In this document: piece after piece, positions 1 to 11,839 of the stretch
Layout: each line of letters starts with the position of its first letter
How positions within the stretch are numbered: the stretch's first letter is position 1
Assembly: GCA_027596195.1 (NCBI GenBank)
Contig: JADGJG010000086.1
Span: 1-46,737 of the forward strand
DNA: 46,737 bases
DNA from: Podochytrium sp. JEL0797
Taxonomy: Eukaryota; Chytridiomycota; Chytridiomycetes; Chytridiales; Chytriomycetaceae
Reading direction: 5' to 3'
Made by a program: the position numbers and the translations under genes
Notes under the pieces: generated by a model
The model's input: only the letters and a program-made list of their open reading frames with translations
What the model was told of the DNA's origin: nothing
Databases searched by the model: none

Positions 1-57
<57 letters not shown>

Positions 58-64
58 CCCCCCC
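1..64. other. Poly-C contig end, probable artefact
   Basis: The first 56 bases are all C, then a single G, then more C. This is not a fungal telomere repeat (TTAGGG type) and it truncates the CPSF1 gene in mid-exon. Together with the poly-G/GC run at the other end it looks like a sequencing or assembly artefact rather than chromosome sequence. Confidence 0.8.
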
Positions 65-1367
65 GCATACATTCAGGCAAATATTCCAACACGCTCATAT
101 TCTTTTCATGGTCCGAAACCACAAACGCCATCACATTGTCGTCAACAATGTATTCGCATCCGTAGGACATCATGGGCGTGTAGTCCTTTCCAAGCATTTT
201 GAGCTTGGGCGGGTCCTCCTGAAAGCAAAAAAATCTACGCGTCAGAATATCTGGCCGGGCAGGGGAGCAACAACAAACAACAAACCTGGAACCCACAGAA
301 CCATATCCCCTTCACAACATCCGACAACACGAGCGTGTTTTTGATGGAAGTCAAGTTGTTGACGTACACATTTGTATCCAAAAACGCGATTCCATTCAAA
401 GCATCGTCTTCGAAAGTGTGGACAATCATCTGACAAAAAAAAGTCAACTCAAAACTCCACAAAACAAACGAAGGAAAAAAAATCACAAAACGTACTCTCG
501 ATCCGATCGCGCACACCAGGTATCCATTCATGGCACACAAAGCCGTAATCGGACTCTTTTCATCCACCTTGTACAGCAATTTGAACTTGTGGCACGTTTG
601 CGGGTTGTCAATCTCAGGAACAACGTCGATAATCTCAAACACGAGAATCTGCAAAAAAAAAGGGATTAGAAAATCGCAACCAGACCCCCATAAAAAAGAA
701 ACAAAACTCAACTCTTCCACGCGCAGTCAAGTCCTCTCCTCGACACATGCCCGTCCCAACAGCCAAAAACAGTTTCTTGCCGGAAGAAGTTTGCTTGCTG
801 TCCAAGCTCACAACTTGGCAACACAGGACTTGCTCGAATTCCTCCAATTGAAACCTTTTTATAGTTTGTTTTCGAATGAAGTGAGTTCTGAGAACAAGCT
901 CGGCTCGTCGCAAGATAAAGCCAGATCCAAACTCACCTGTCCACCGTCTCCCACGTGACGGGAGAAATAAGCTCCAAACTGTACGACCCCGTCGATGCCC
1001 AATACAATCCAGCTGATTAAACCAAAACGAGAAACACCATTAGCCAGCAACAAAAAGCACAAGTAAAAAGCATGGCACTCACTTCGATCCTCCTTCGCCC
1101 TCTCGGAAACAATCTCCAACTCTTCACCCTGATCCAACACCCCCGCCGCCAACGCCGCGGCCTGCTGCGCCTTGGCCAAATTGAACGCAAACGGCGTCGA
1201 CGCAGCCATCACATACGTGTCCGATTCGAAATGATACGAAATCTTGTGCGGAGCCCGGCGCAAAGATACTTTACACAAGGGCCATTCGAGGTCATAGTTG
1301 AATTGCCAAGGAAGCTGACAGAGCCGCAATAATCCCTGCGTTATTTTTTGTTTTTTAGCATCACCCC

Positions 1368-1421
<54 letters not shown>

Positions 1422-4400
1422 AAAAACTCACCTTCTCATTCACATAAACAAACCCATACGGCACATTCACATTATGTAACTCCGCAAAAGTCCTCACATT
1501 CCCATCCACAACACAAGGATGCACCCTCACCATCCGTTTCCCCTTCCCCTTCGCCGCTTTCCCAACCTCAACTCCCTTCCCAACCTCCACCCCTTCAATC
1601 CCTTCAAACCCGTCCCCAACTCCTCCCCCACCCCCTCTCCCAACCATCACCCAACAAGGATACTTCCCCGTCACAAACACACCCTGATAGAAACTCCCCG
1701 TGGTCCCCTCCGCCCCGCCAAACCCTCCAACAAGCCCAAACGGCCGCAAATACGCCCTCTTCACAAACGAAGGTCGTACAGGTGGTTTCGGCGCAGGTTG
1801 GAGCTTATCCCCGTCCGTGTCTTGGTACACAACAGGGTCCCGCGACAGATGCGTGTGTGGGACGCGGGTGAAGGTGATGGAGAGGCGGTGAAGGGGTGGG
1901 AGGATGGAGAGGTGTGGTTTGAGTGGGGTGGTAGGAGTTTGCAGGGAGTCTTTGGTAGCAGCGGCGGGGGTGGGTGGGTTGTGGACTGTAAAGTCTTGTT
2001 GGATGTGAGATTTGTAGAGGATGAGGTCTCCCGAGTCCGTTCGTGCCTGTGCGGTTGTTTTTTGTATCAATGAGAAAAATAAAATCGCATTCAACGGAGG
2101 GGGGTAATACCATCAAATACAAATCCAAACTCTCATCATCCGGTCCCAAAGCAACCACAAGAATCTCATTAATCTCCGCCCCACCCTCCACCTTCCCCTC
2201 CATAACATCCCCCTCCCTCACAAACGAATCATGCACCACACTCGCCAACGCGTCAAAATGCGGTACACTAAACACCGAAACCATCCCAGGAAGCTGCAAC
2301 ACCTCCAACGCCCCCGTCTCCTTATAAGCGAAGCAATACACTTCCTCCCGCGTCTGTTCCTCCTCTTCAACAGGACCCGTGTTGTCGGATCCGTTCATTC
2401 CATTCGAAGGCTGTGGTGTTGAAACGGCGGGTGTCGTGTCACCACCGTAGAGGTCGTCGTCGTCTTCTGAGTCCACGTCCATGTTCGATTCGTCGCGTTT
2501 GCGTTTGGGCGATGATTCGGTGGCAGTAGGGGTAGCCGTTGTGTCGTTCATGCTGCGTCCTTGCCGACGTAGGACCTGCCCCACGGTGGGGAGGTTGGTT
2601 GATCCGGCGGGGCTGCAGAACAAACTGGCGCTCGTGATGGCCGCGTCCTGGAAAAAAGAAAACCATTTAAATTTCAACCTCCCCTCTCTATAGACAAAAA
2701 CACACGCGCATACCTTTTTCTCCAACACCACCGCCACTTTCCTCTCCGCATTCACTTCCAACAGCATCAAATCCCCCGTATTCAGCAACAACACGACAAA
2801 CCCGGCAGCCACGGAACAACTCACAATCCACGTGTTGTCGTCTCCGATGGGCAGGTTTTGAACGAGTTGGCCCGCGCAGTCAATTAGGAGCACGCCGTTC
2901 GGGTGGATTTGGAGGATGGCTGTTTCGTTCAGGACAGAGGTTGCGTAGACGGTGGGTCCGGAAGTGTAAAAGCCGCTGTCGGAGATTTCTTGGAGCTCGT
3001 CACCCGTTTTGAGAACCTATGTGTTTTTTTGTTGTTGCGTGGAATGTTTAGAAACGACAATTGAGGAAAACAACAAGCGCGTCGCTTTTCGCTTACCGTT
3101 GTCCCAAACTCCTTCGACATGATCAAAAACTTGTGAAACGCATTCTCCTCCTCATCCGCAACATTCGGGTCGAAACACTTGACACTCCACGTCTCCTTAA
3201 TCTCCGCCAACTCCACAGTCGTCAAAATCTTTGGCCTCACATTCCGCGTCAACACCCCAAGAGCACCATACGCCCCCTGCCCCACACACGCAACGACTTC
3301 CAAATCGCGTCTCAGAACTCCATCCCCAGGCGCAAACGCATCGTCCGAATACTTTGCGGGCTCCCCAACCGCCATGTCGCGAATAGGTCCCAACCCCGGA
3401 AGCACATCACACACTTTAAAATGAAACCTCGCCTTCTGCTCCCCCGCATCATCCGTCGTAACAAGCTTCACCACCCCCCCACCCGCACCCGCCTTATCCC
3501 CAGAATCTCCATACAAATCATCATCATCCTCCTCCTCCTCCACAACCACCATCGCCCCGGCACCCCTCCCACTCCCCTCCCAAACCCCGCCCTTCTCCTC
3601 CGTCACACAAACCAAAAAACTATCCGCAACCCGACTCCCCACAAAAACCCACCCCCTCCCCCTCCCCTTCCCCACATCCCACCCCTCCCCCCCAACCACA
3701 ACCATCCCCTGCGGCACAGTCAACCTCACCCCACACCGCGTAACCCGAAACCGTTTCACACCACCCGTTTTCCTCTCCCACCCCCTCCCCGCATCCTCCC
3801 CCCCAACCAACTCCACAACCAAACACTCGCCTCCCCCACCTTCCCCAGCCTTCGCTCCAAGCACAACCCAACACGTATCCGGATTCACAAACACAACCTG
3901 CGCACCTTCCAAACTAATCCCCATCTCCTTACAATCCGTCACATTACTCACATGATACAACAAGTTGTCCTTCACAACAGGACTCGGTCCAATACTCTCC
4001 GCAGGCGGCGGAGCTGGAAACGTGTGTTCCTTCCCGTAAAACGCGTTAAACGCAACCGCAATGCCCGGAAGACAAGTCTGATCGACATAAACAAAAGCAT
4101 TCACACTGTGAATCAGAATCCCGCCCGCCAAAGCCCCCTGCAACGGAGTCAACGCCGTACTATTATACGGCAAATGTTGCGTCTGATACAAAACAGGGAA
4201 CTGTTTTTTGGTGAGAGACAGTGAAACGACCATAAGAGAGACGGTATCGCTCCGCGCGGGGAGACGGCCTGTCCAAGTTTGGTAGGTTGTGTAGAGGATG
4301 GCGAGGGTTGGGGAGAGGAAGTCGGGGAGGAAGCAGAAGTCGATGATGCGGCGGAGTCGTTTGTCGATTTCGGGGAGGGTGAAGACGAAGGAGGGGTGGA

Positions 4401-5072
4401 ATGGGTATTTGCTGTTTTTTTTTGGGAGGGGGTGGTGTGGGAATGGGGTAAGTATGTGCGTTGGATATGAGAGAGAAAGAGGGGTGGGTACCTGGTGGGA
4501 TCGTCGGCGTGGTCCGAATGCGACGCGTCTTGTTTGAATGGCAGGATGGCCATGCGGTCGCCGTAGAAGCCCAAAGCAGCACATCTTGATTGAGGGTCGA
4601 CGCGGATGATGGGAGGTGATTTCTCCATGGTGACTTCTCTCTGCGAATTCGCGCACCTCAAATGGTCAAAAACAAAAGAAATGAAAAATACTAAATAAAA
4701 CTCTACCTTTATTTCATCACGCTCAAAATAGTGAATAGAAACGGTGACAATGGATTCAGTTGCACGCGAGTATTCGATCAGCGACATTTTTGCATCGCTG
4801 AATGCGAGCAACAGGGCATCCATGGCGTCTCTTCCGTTCCTCGTGTTTTGCAGCCTTACTGCTGCTATCGAAGCCACGTTCGCCATGAGACGGAACTCCT
4901 TGAGCAAGTGCATCCGCGGCGTCTTTGCGCCAGGCGACTGCGCGGCTTCGTACAGCTGCAGCAGCTGTCCCCGACACACGGCCACGTTGGTTGCACCAGG
5001 CGCGGTGAAGGCACACGCGACGCTGTGGTCCACTGCTGTGGAGCCAAGTGCTGTCGTTGTCAAAGAGAACAT
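60..5072 (-). CDS. CFT1: Cleavage and polyadenylation specificity factor subunit 1 (CPSF160/Cft1), 3' end missing
   Basis: This is the large scaffold of the nuclear pre-mRNA 3'-end processing complex, which helps recognise the poly(A) signal. Twelve exons read in one frame: 5072-4707, 4640-4492, 4411-3097, 3016-2714, 2647-2111, 2046-1432, 1335-1083, 1012-937, 854-713, 648-496, 429-286 and 218 to the contig end. Family blocks appear in order: DAKMSLIEYS and SIHYFERDE near the N-terminus, RVDPQSRCAAL, the QTWTGR segment, VGEPA before the central beta-propeller, and VVPEIDNPQT plus SPITALCAMNGYLV near the C-terminus. About 1,400 residues are present, and by comparison with the roughly 1,440-residue human protein the last 150 or so are lost at the poly-C end. 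Acidic DDDDLYG segments occur in exons 3 and 5. Intron 6 carries a dinucleotide microsatellite. The start codon lies 46 bp from the likely AP-3 mu start on the other strand. Confidence 0.95.
1371..1416. repeat. (AC)23 microsatellite in CPSF1 intron 6
   Basis: A pure 46-bp AC run on the plus strand. In the CPSF1 transcript it reads as a GU repeat starting about 15 nt after the 5' splice site of the intron at 1336-1431. At 96 bp this is the longest CPSF1 intron in the window. Confidence 0.9.
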
Positions 5073-5118
5073 CTGTTGTCTTGTTTTTGCCTCAAAAAAA
5101 AAAAAATTTCTGCGTGAG

Positions 5119-7784
5119 ATGGACTCGTTCTTTATCCTCTCGGCGGCTGCCCACGGGTGCGTGTCTCTAGTCTATGTCTAGCCGTTCCTAGACATTCCTA
5201 GGCACTTTCTAGTCGTGTCTAGCAAATGGCTAGCCATCTCTACCCATCGCTAGCCAGTGTCCAGCAATCTCTACGTGCAAACCCGCTAACTCAACCCGCA
5301 GAACACCCCTCATTGAGAAACAAACACGCGCTGCTTCGCCCTCAGCGCGCCACGCCGTTGCCCTCTTTTTCGACCAAGTCTCGCGATCGTCTCGTCTCCG
5401 CACGGTACGAAAACAACCTCGAATGCTTCTGCACTACTACTAGTTTCTCCCCAAACCGATCCACCCACCCGCACTCATCGACTCACAAACACACTCCCAC
5501 CAACACTCATCAACCAATCGACCATCCAGGTCCCCGTCGCCGCCGACGCCCTCTCCGCCGTCGTCTCCCCCAACACCATCAACCTCAACTCCCTCAACGT
5601 CGGCTCCCTCGCCTCCTCCGCCTCCGCCGCCGCCGTCTCCGCCGCCGCAACCACAACCGCCGCCGCCGCCTCTGCCCTCAACTCCCTCTCCTCACACATC
5701 CCTCAACTCTCGAACCTCGCGTCCGCGATCCCAACCGTCCAACAACCCGCCACAGGCGCTTTTTATATCGGCGGGGATGGAGGTGTGATTGTGAATGAGA
5801 CGAATGTGTTTGATATTATTCCGTTGGCGAGTACCGAGGAGTATTATTTGATTCATATCCAACGCAATGGGTTGTTTTTTGTTGCTTTGTTTCGGGAGGA
5901 AGGTGTGTCTCATTGTGTGTGTGTTTACGAAATGCACCCCTCTCGATTCGGGAATGTGGCGCGAATCCAACATCCCCACTTTTCCTTCCTTGCCTAAACC
6001 CCACTTTCTCCCCAGTCCAACCCCTCGAAATCGTCGAATTCCTCCAACGCATAGTCGACCTTCTCCTCGACTACTTTGGCGAACTCTCGGAACCCATCAT
6101 CAAAGAACACTTTGACGTGGTCTACGAACTCCTCGAAGAAATGCTGGACCACGGACACCCTTATATCACGGAACCCGCGAATTTGAAGGATATGGTGCCG
6201 CCGCCGAGTTTGCTGAGTAGTGTTATGAATGCTGTGAGTTTGGGGCCAAAGTGAGTTGCTTGTTTTTGTATTTCGTTAATGGAGGGAGTATGGAGCGAAT
6301 TTTGGGGATGGAGAGGAAGGGGAGAATGCGGTTGGCTTGTGAGCCCCCCCAACTGTCGCTCCCGCGAGTTGAGAGAAGGCGAAACAAAATCCGCGTACCT
6401 TTGAAAAAGCCCTGTCCCGTACACGCGCGGGAAACACATAACTAATCTCTTTGTTTGAAAATCGAATTCTAGTTCATTCGGTGCCCCCAAAGTCCCCACC
6501 GCGTCCTTCTCGCAGGTTCCCTGGCGCAGTATGGGGATGCGGTACGCCAAGAATGAGTTTTATATGGACGTGATTGAGAGTTTGAATGTGATTATGGACA
6601 AGTAAGGACCTTTTTTTTGGAAGCGCGTTTGTGGATGCGCTTATTTTTTTGGTGTTGGACTAATATTGTAATTTTCTTGTACACAGAAACGGTGGAATCA
6701 TTTCAGGAAACATTGGTGGCGAAATCCGATGCACTTCGCGATTGTCTGGTAAACAACGCGCTTTTCTTTCGCTTCTTGATTTTTCTGACCCCCCTTTGAT
6801 TCTAACATGCATTTTATTTTTGCGTCTTCAGGGATGCCCGACTTGACGCTCAATTTCCAAAACCCACGCGTGTTTGACAGCATCATGACATCCTTCCACC
6901 CCTGCGTTAGATACTTTCGGTTCGAAAAGGACCGCATCGTGTCGTTTGTTCCTCCCGACGGTGACTTCAAACTCATGGATTACGTGTACGCATAATTCTT
7001 ACAAAGTTGTTCCCCGTACGAATTTGCCTAACCCCTCATTTGAAATAAAAACAACAGCATCCCACTCACAAACCCAACCCACCTCCCTCTCCAACTCAAA
7101 CCACACATTCAATTCACGACCACGGGCGGGTCCCTGTCCGTGACAGTGTGTCCGCGCAGCACGGGGGGCAAAGCGCTTGAACAAGTGATTGTGAGTCTCG
7201 TGCTTCCGCCGCAGATTATGAGTGCACGGATTGATGCGAGTGTCGGGAGTGTGCAGTATGATCAGAATGCGAGGGTGAGTTTGTTTGCTTTTTTGTTTGT
7301 GTGTTTGTGTGTGTGTGTGTGTGTGTGTTTTTGGTTCGCGACTGCGAAGTGTGCTTTTTTCGCTTCGCGTGTCTCGTCCTCTCGAACAACAACTCACCTC
7401 ACAATTTCCCCCAAACACTACCTCCAGAAAATCCGTTGGATCATCCCCAAAATCCTCGCGGACGCGCCCGCCCCACACCTCACCGGCACCCTCCACACGG
7501 AATCGAAAGCCCTCTCCCCCGAAGACACACCCCTCGACGCCTCCCTCGACGACGCGAAACCCAAATCCACCAAAAAAACCAAAAAGCAACAAGTCAAACT
7601 CGTACCCAAGCAAGAAACACTCGTTGCCAGCCCACTCGTGGACATTTCTGTTGAATTCAAGGTGGCGATGCATACGGCGAGTGGACTCAAGATCGATCAG
7701 TTGAATATTCATGGGGAAGGATATGTGCCGTTTAAGGGGGTGCGGGCGTTTTGTCGGAGTGGGAAGTATCAGGTTCGGGTGTGA
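5119..7784 (+). CDS. APM3: AP-3 adaptor complex subunit mu
   Basis: This is the medium chain of the AP-3 coat, which sorts cargo from endosome/Golgi membranes to vacuole or lysosome-related organelles. Confident exons are 5530(?)-5902, 6016-6250, 6473-6601, 6687-6748, 6832-6985, 7058-7274 and 7428-7784. The longin-like N-terminal half holds EEYYLIHIQRNGLFFVALF and VYELLEEMLDHGHP. The mu-homology half holds VPWRSMGMRY, SGMPDLTLNF, FHPCVRYFRFE and FVPPDGDFKLM. The protein ends in KYQVRV, matching the family terminus. The proposed start is ATG 5119, a 42-nt exon encoding MDSFFILSAAAHGC that resembles the mu N-terminus and splices at 5161 to 5530. This first intron (369 bp) and the Ala-rich segment at 5530-5750 are the least certain parts. 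Introns at 5903, 6251 and 7275 are longer than average for the window. Confidence 0.88.
5167..5274. repeat. Helically phased array of CTAG/CTAC/CCAG tetramers (period 10.4 bp)
   Basis: Tetramers begin at 5167, 5178, 5188, 5198, 5209, 5219, 5230, 5240, 5250, 5261 and 5271. Eight are CTAG, two are CTAC (5240 and 5271) and one is CCAG (5261). Steps alternate between 10 and 11 bp, so ten steps span 104 bp, a mean of exactly 10.4 bp, close to one turn of B-DNA. The bases between are poorly conserved, although GCC, TCT and TTC recur. The array begins directly after the likely 5' splice site of AP-3 mu intron 1 and about 95 bp from the CPSF1 start codon, so it is intronic, regulatory or both. It could also be a decayed minisatellite. 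Confidence 0.85.
7306..7328. repeat. (GT)n microsatellite in an AP-3 mu intron
   Basis: About eleven GT units, preceded by interrupted TTTGT repeats, lie just downstream of the donor of the intron at 7275-7427. The transcript therefore carries a GU repeat near the 5' splice site, the same arrangement as in CPSF1 intron 6 on the opposite strand. Confidence 0.8.
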
Positions 7785-7965
7785 TTTTTTTGGTGGAAGA
7801 GGTGTTTTTATTGTTTGTGGTGGTGGTGTGGGGTTCTTTTGATGCAAGATAAAATATGCGAGTATGATGGATAATGAGATGTGGGTGGGGTGTTGGCGCA
7901 GGTGGGTGGCAAAGAGCAAGCACTTGCTCGGGATGGAGAAAAAAACAAAGAGCCAAAAACAAAAG

Positions 7966-10900
7966 ATGGCACCCAAACGCGCTTCGCGCAGCAAGGCGTC
8001 AGCAGCGGGCACTGCGGGATCTGATGGCGACCAAGAGGCAGCTCCAGCCATTGTGGCGCCAAAGCGAGGCGGCAGAAAGCGTGGCGAAGTATCGTCCGCA
8101 GTCGAAGAGTCGGTGCCGGTTGAATCTGTGCCAGTTGAAGAGTCGATGGCAGATGAGCCGATGGAAGTCGAGACTAAGGAGTCGCTGGATGCTAGTGAAC
8201 CAAGGGAGTCTAGTAGTGCGAAGGTGGATGGTTCTAGGGAAGGGTCTAGTAGTGAGAAGGCGGATGAACCACGCCTGGCTGGCGAGCCAACGGATGTCGA
8301 GGCGGTGCCAGCCAAAGTCGCTTCAGCTACTCAGCGCAAGAAGCCGCCGCCGCCGCCCAAAAAACCACTCGCCATTCACCAAAACACAAACCAACTCCGT
8401 CTGACCCCGCAAAAGGAAGACACGCTGCTGTTTATTGCCCAGGACGATCTGCGTGAGTACTTCTTACTTGTCTAGCATACACACACCTAACCCCCTTTGC
8501 AGCCTTCGAAGAAGAATGCATCCGCACCCCCTTCGCCCTCAAATCCTGGCTCTTCTATCTCGACCACAAATCAAACGAGCCCCTCAACATCCGCTCAGCC
8601 CTCTTCGAACGCGCTCTCCTCTCCCTCCCAGGATCCTACAAACTCTGGAAAGCATACACAGACCTGCACCTCAACACCCTCCTCGACCCCAAATCCACCA
8701 ACCCCTCCACCTCCCTCTCGACCCGCCTCGTTCCCATCACCTCCCCGGGCTTCACCCACCTCGCCAACATGTACGAACGCGCCCTCGTTCTGTGCAACAA
8801 ACACCCCGTCCTGTGGTGCAACTACCTCCGTTTGCTGATGCACCTCCCGTGCCCAACACGCACGCGTCGCACGTTCGATCAGTGTCTCAAGGCCTTGCCC
8901 ATCACACAGCATGCGAGGGTGTGGGACTTGTACCTCAAGTTTGCGAGACAATGCGGCGGCGAAACAGCCGTGAGAGTCTGGCGACGATACCTCAAGCTAA
9001 TGGGACTCGAAGCCGCAGAAGAGTACGTGGACCTCCTCCTCGTCGGCCTCGAAGACGAACCCACCGGTGAAGAAGACGACGACGAAGACGCCATCGAGCA
9101 AAAGAAAGCGCCGCGCTACGCCGAAGCCGCCCGCGTCCTCAGCATCCTCATGTCCTCCCCCGGTTACATGTCCCCCTTTGGTAAAACGAGTTTCCAACTC
9201 TGGACGCGATTCTGCGACCTCGTGTGTACCCACGCGGAGGGCGTGCTTACGCCAACATCAGATGCCGTGTTTGGAAGCGTGGCCGACAGCGCGTCGCGCG
9301 GGGATGTTGGGGCTGTGAGTGTGCAAGGAAAGGGGTATGGGTTGGTGGAGGTGTTGAATGTGGAGAAGATGATTCGGGCGGGGGTTGCGCGGTTCACGGA
9401 TCAAGTCGGGAGGTTGTGGAATGCGTTGGCGAGGTGGCATGTTGCGTTGGGGAATTTTGAGGCCGCGAGGGATGTGTATGAAGAAGCGATTGTGAAGGTG
9501 AGCACGGTGCGTGACTTCACGATGGTGTTTGATGCGTATGCGGAGTTGGAGGAGAGTGTGATTTCGGCGCGGATGGAGGAAGTGGCGGAAGCCGAAGGGG
9601 ATGAGGATGTTTCGGAGGAGGACCGGAAAGCGTTGGGAGTCGATGTGGATATGCGTCTCGCGCGCTTGGAAAAGTTGATGGATCGGCGTCCGTTCTTGGT
9701 CAACGACGTGTTGTTGCGTCAGAACCCGCATAACGTGAACGAGTGGGACCAACGCGCCAACTTGTACCGCGAGCGCGGGTTGCTCGAAAAAGTGGTGGAA
9801 ACGTATTCCGAAGCCGTCGCCACGATTGTGCCCAAAAAGTCGACGGGGAAGCTGCATCTGCTGTGGACGCGGTTCGCCACGTTTTACGAGGACAATGGGG
9901 ACCTCGAGTTGGCGCGTCAAGTTTTTGAAAAGGCCGTGAACGTGGCGTACAAGCATGTCGACGATTTGGCCGAACTGTGGTGTCAATGGGCCGAAATGGA
10001 GCTTCGCAACAAGCAGTTTGAACGCGCGTTGGGTGTGATGGGACGTGCGACGGTGCCGCCTTCCGTGTCCAAAAAGATTCCCAACTTGAATCTCCTGCGT
10101 TACAACGACGATGAGTTGTCGCCGCAAGTACGTTTGTTCAAGAGTTTGAAGTTGTGGTCGTTTTATGTCGATTTGGAAGAGTCGATTGGGACGATTGAGA
10201 GCACGAGGATGGTGTATGAGCGAATTATGGAGCTCAAGATTGCGACGCCGCAGATTATCATCAATTGTGCCAACTTTTTGGAGGAACACAAGTGGTTTGA
10301 GGAGGTTTGTGATTTCTCGTTGCTGTCCTTTTTCTTCCTCACTCCCTAACCAACAACCACACATACAGTCCTACAAAGCCTACGAACGCGGCATCGAACT
10401 CTTTGGCTACCCCATCGCCTTCGAGCTCTGGAACCTCTACCTCCAAAAATTCGTGGACCGCCACGGTGCCACCAAACTCGAACGCGCGCGCGACCTCTTT
10501 GAACACGCCCTCGACAAATGCCCCCCGAAATTCGCCAAAACCTTGTACCTCCTGTACGCCAAACTCGAAGAAGACCACGGCCTAACACGTCACGCCATGA
10601 AAATCTACGACCGCGCAACCCGCGCCGTCTCAGACGCAGACCGCTTCTCGACCTTTGAACTCTCCATCGCGAAAAGCGTGTCCTTCTTTGGCCGCACATC
10701 CGCGCGCGAGATTTACGGTCGCGCGTTGGAAGTGCTCCCGGACAAGACGGCGCGCACGATGGCGATGCGGTATGCGCAGTTGGAGGCGAGTTTGTTTGAA
10801 GTGGACCGAGCGCGTGGGATTTGGAGTTATGGGAGTCAGTTTGCGGATCCGAGGATTGATCCCGAGTTTTGGAAGGGGTGGCAGGAGTTTGAGACGAAGC

Positions 10901-11603
10901 ATGGGAATGAGGATACGTTTAAGGAGATGTTGAGGTTTGTTTGTTTTGTTTGTTTTTTTCTCCTTTTTTTTGTTTCTCGCATCTGAACACCAATTTATAT
11001 AGACTCAAACGCTCGGTCCAAGCCAAATTCAACACGGACGTTGGTTTCATCTCGTCCCAACTCCTCTCGCAACGCGCCGCCGCCGCAGGCCTCGTTGCCG
11101 CCGAAACCGCACTCGAATCCGAACTCAACGAACAACTCGACAACGAGGACCGCGCGGCAGGACGTCCCGTTGCTTCCGACGCGAAGCCTTCGATCCAACA
11201 GCCCGGTGGATCCCGCATTGTTGGATTCGTGCCTGCGAAGGCGAGGACTACTTTGAGCGAGGTGACTGTGTTTCATGGGGAGGGGCAGGAAGGTGACGAG
11301 GAGGTTGCGGGTGCGGGTGGGAAGAAGGGAGGACCTGCGAATCCGGATGCGATTGAAATTAGCGATGACGATGAGGAGGAAGAGGAAGAAGGAGGAGCGA
11401 TGGATTTGGACGACCGCGAGTCGGACCAAGATGTGGATGAGGAAGGGAAAGCGGAGTTGATGAGTTTGCAGAAAAAGTCGGTTCCGGATGCGGTGTTTGG
11501 GGGGTTGGCCAAGTTGGGGGGTGGGGGTGGTGCGGATGCCGGGGGTGAGGCGGGGAGGAAGAAGGATTTGGGGGCTAAGGAGCGGTTCAAGAGGAAGCGG
11601 TGA
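7966..11603 (+). CDS. SYF1: Pre-mRNA-splicing factor SYF1 (XAB2), HAT-repeat protein
   Basis: This is a spliceosomal NineTeen-complex component made of HAT helical repeats, needed for spliceosome activation in the nucleus. Exons are 7966-8452, 8503-10304, 10369-10934 and 11003-11603, giving 1,151 residues. That is longer than the usual 800-850 because of a roughly 150-residue Ser/Glu/Pro-rich N-terminal extension and an acidic tail. Diagnostic blocks are RTFDQCLKALPITQHARVW, FTDQVGRLWNALA, VLLRQNPHNVNEWDQRA, RDLFEHALDKCPPKFAKTL and HGNEDTFKEMLR, followed by KRSVQAKFNTDVGFI. The C-terminal signature SVPDAVFG is present, then a basic end. Other in-frame ATGs at 7864, 7867 and 7933 could serve as the start. 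I chose 7966 because it begins a compositionally coherent extension. The gene starts about 180 bp after the AP-3 mu stop on the same strand and converges with the first ABC gene. Confidence 0.95.
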
Positions 11604-11658
11604 ACGGGGGGGATTTTGTAAGGGGTAGGGTGGGAGGATAAGGGGAGGAAGGATATGG

Positions 11659-11664
11659 AATAAA
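11659..11664 (+). terminator. Candidate AATAAA poly(A) signal for SYF1
   Basis: A canonical AATAAA lies 56 nt after the SYF1 stop codon, inside the 236-bp convergent intergenic region shared with the downstream ABC gene. Confidence 0.5.
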
Positions 11665-11803
11665 TGAACACGAACTTATTGTTTTTTTCTCGTATTGCAC
11701 TTTCACGTTTCTATCTGGACATGCGAATCCATTCATAATCACCAACATATTTCCCGCTTTCCTTTCACCTCTCTCGTTATCTCGCTTCATAGACTTCAGG
11801 TTT

Positions 11804-11809
11804 TTTATT
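11804..11809 (-). terminator. Candidate AATAAA poly(A) signal for the first ABC gene
   Basis: TTTATT on the plus strand, which is AATAAA on the minus strand, lies about 30 nt beyond the stop codon of the ABC transporter ending at 11840. Confidence 0.45.
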
Positions 11810-11839
11810 GAACAAAATGGAATGAGGAACTAAATAAAA

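Noticed and set aside
1..64. Telomere at the left end
   Set aside because: The run is pure C with one G, without the A/T of telomere repeats, and it cuts a housekeeping gene in mid-exon.
3061..4224. 387-residue plus-strand open frame
   Set aside because: It is the opposite strand of CPSF1 exon 3, Pro/Thr/His-rich in the way expected of an antisense frame in GC-biased coding DNA.
5226..5798. 190-residue plus-strand frame starting inside the CTAG array
   Set aside because: It becomes Arg/Pro/His repeats in the wrong frame relative to the AP-3 mu residues at 5752-5902, so it is a shadow frame.
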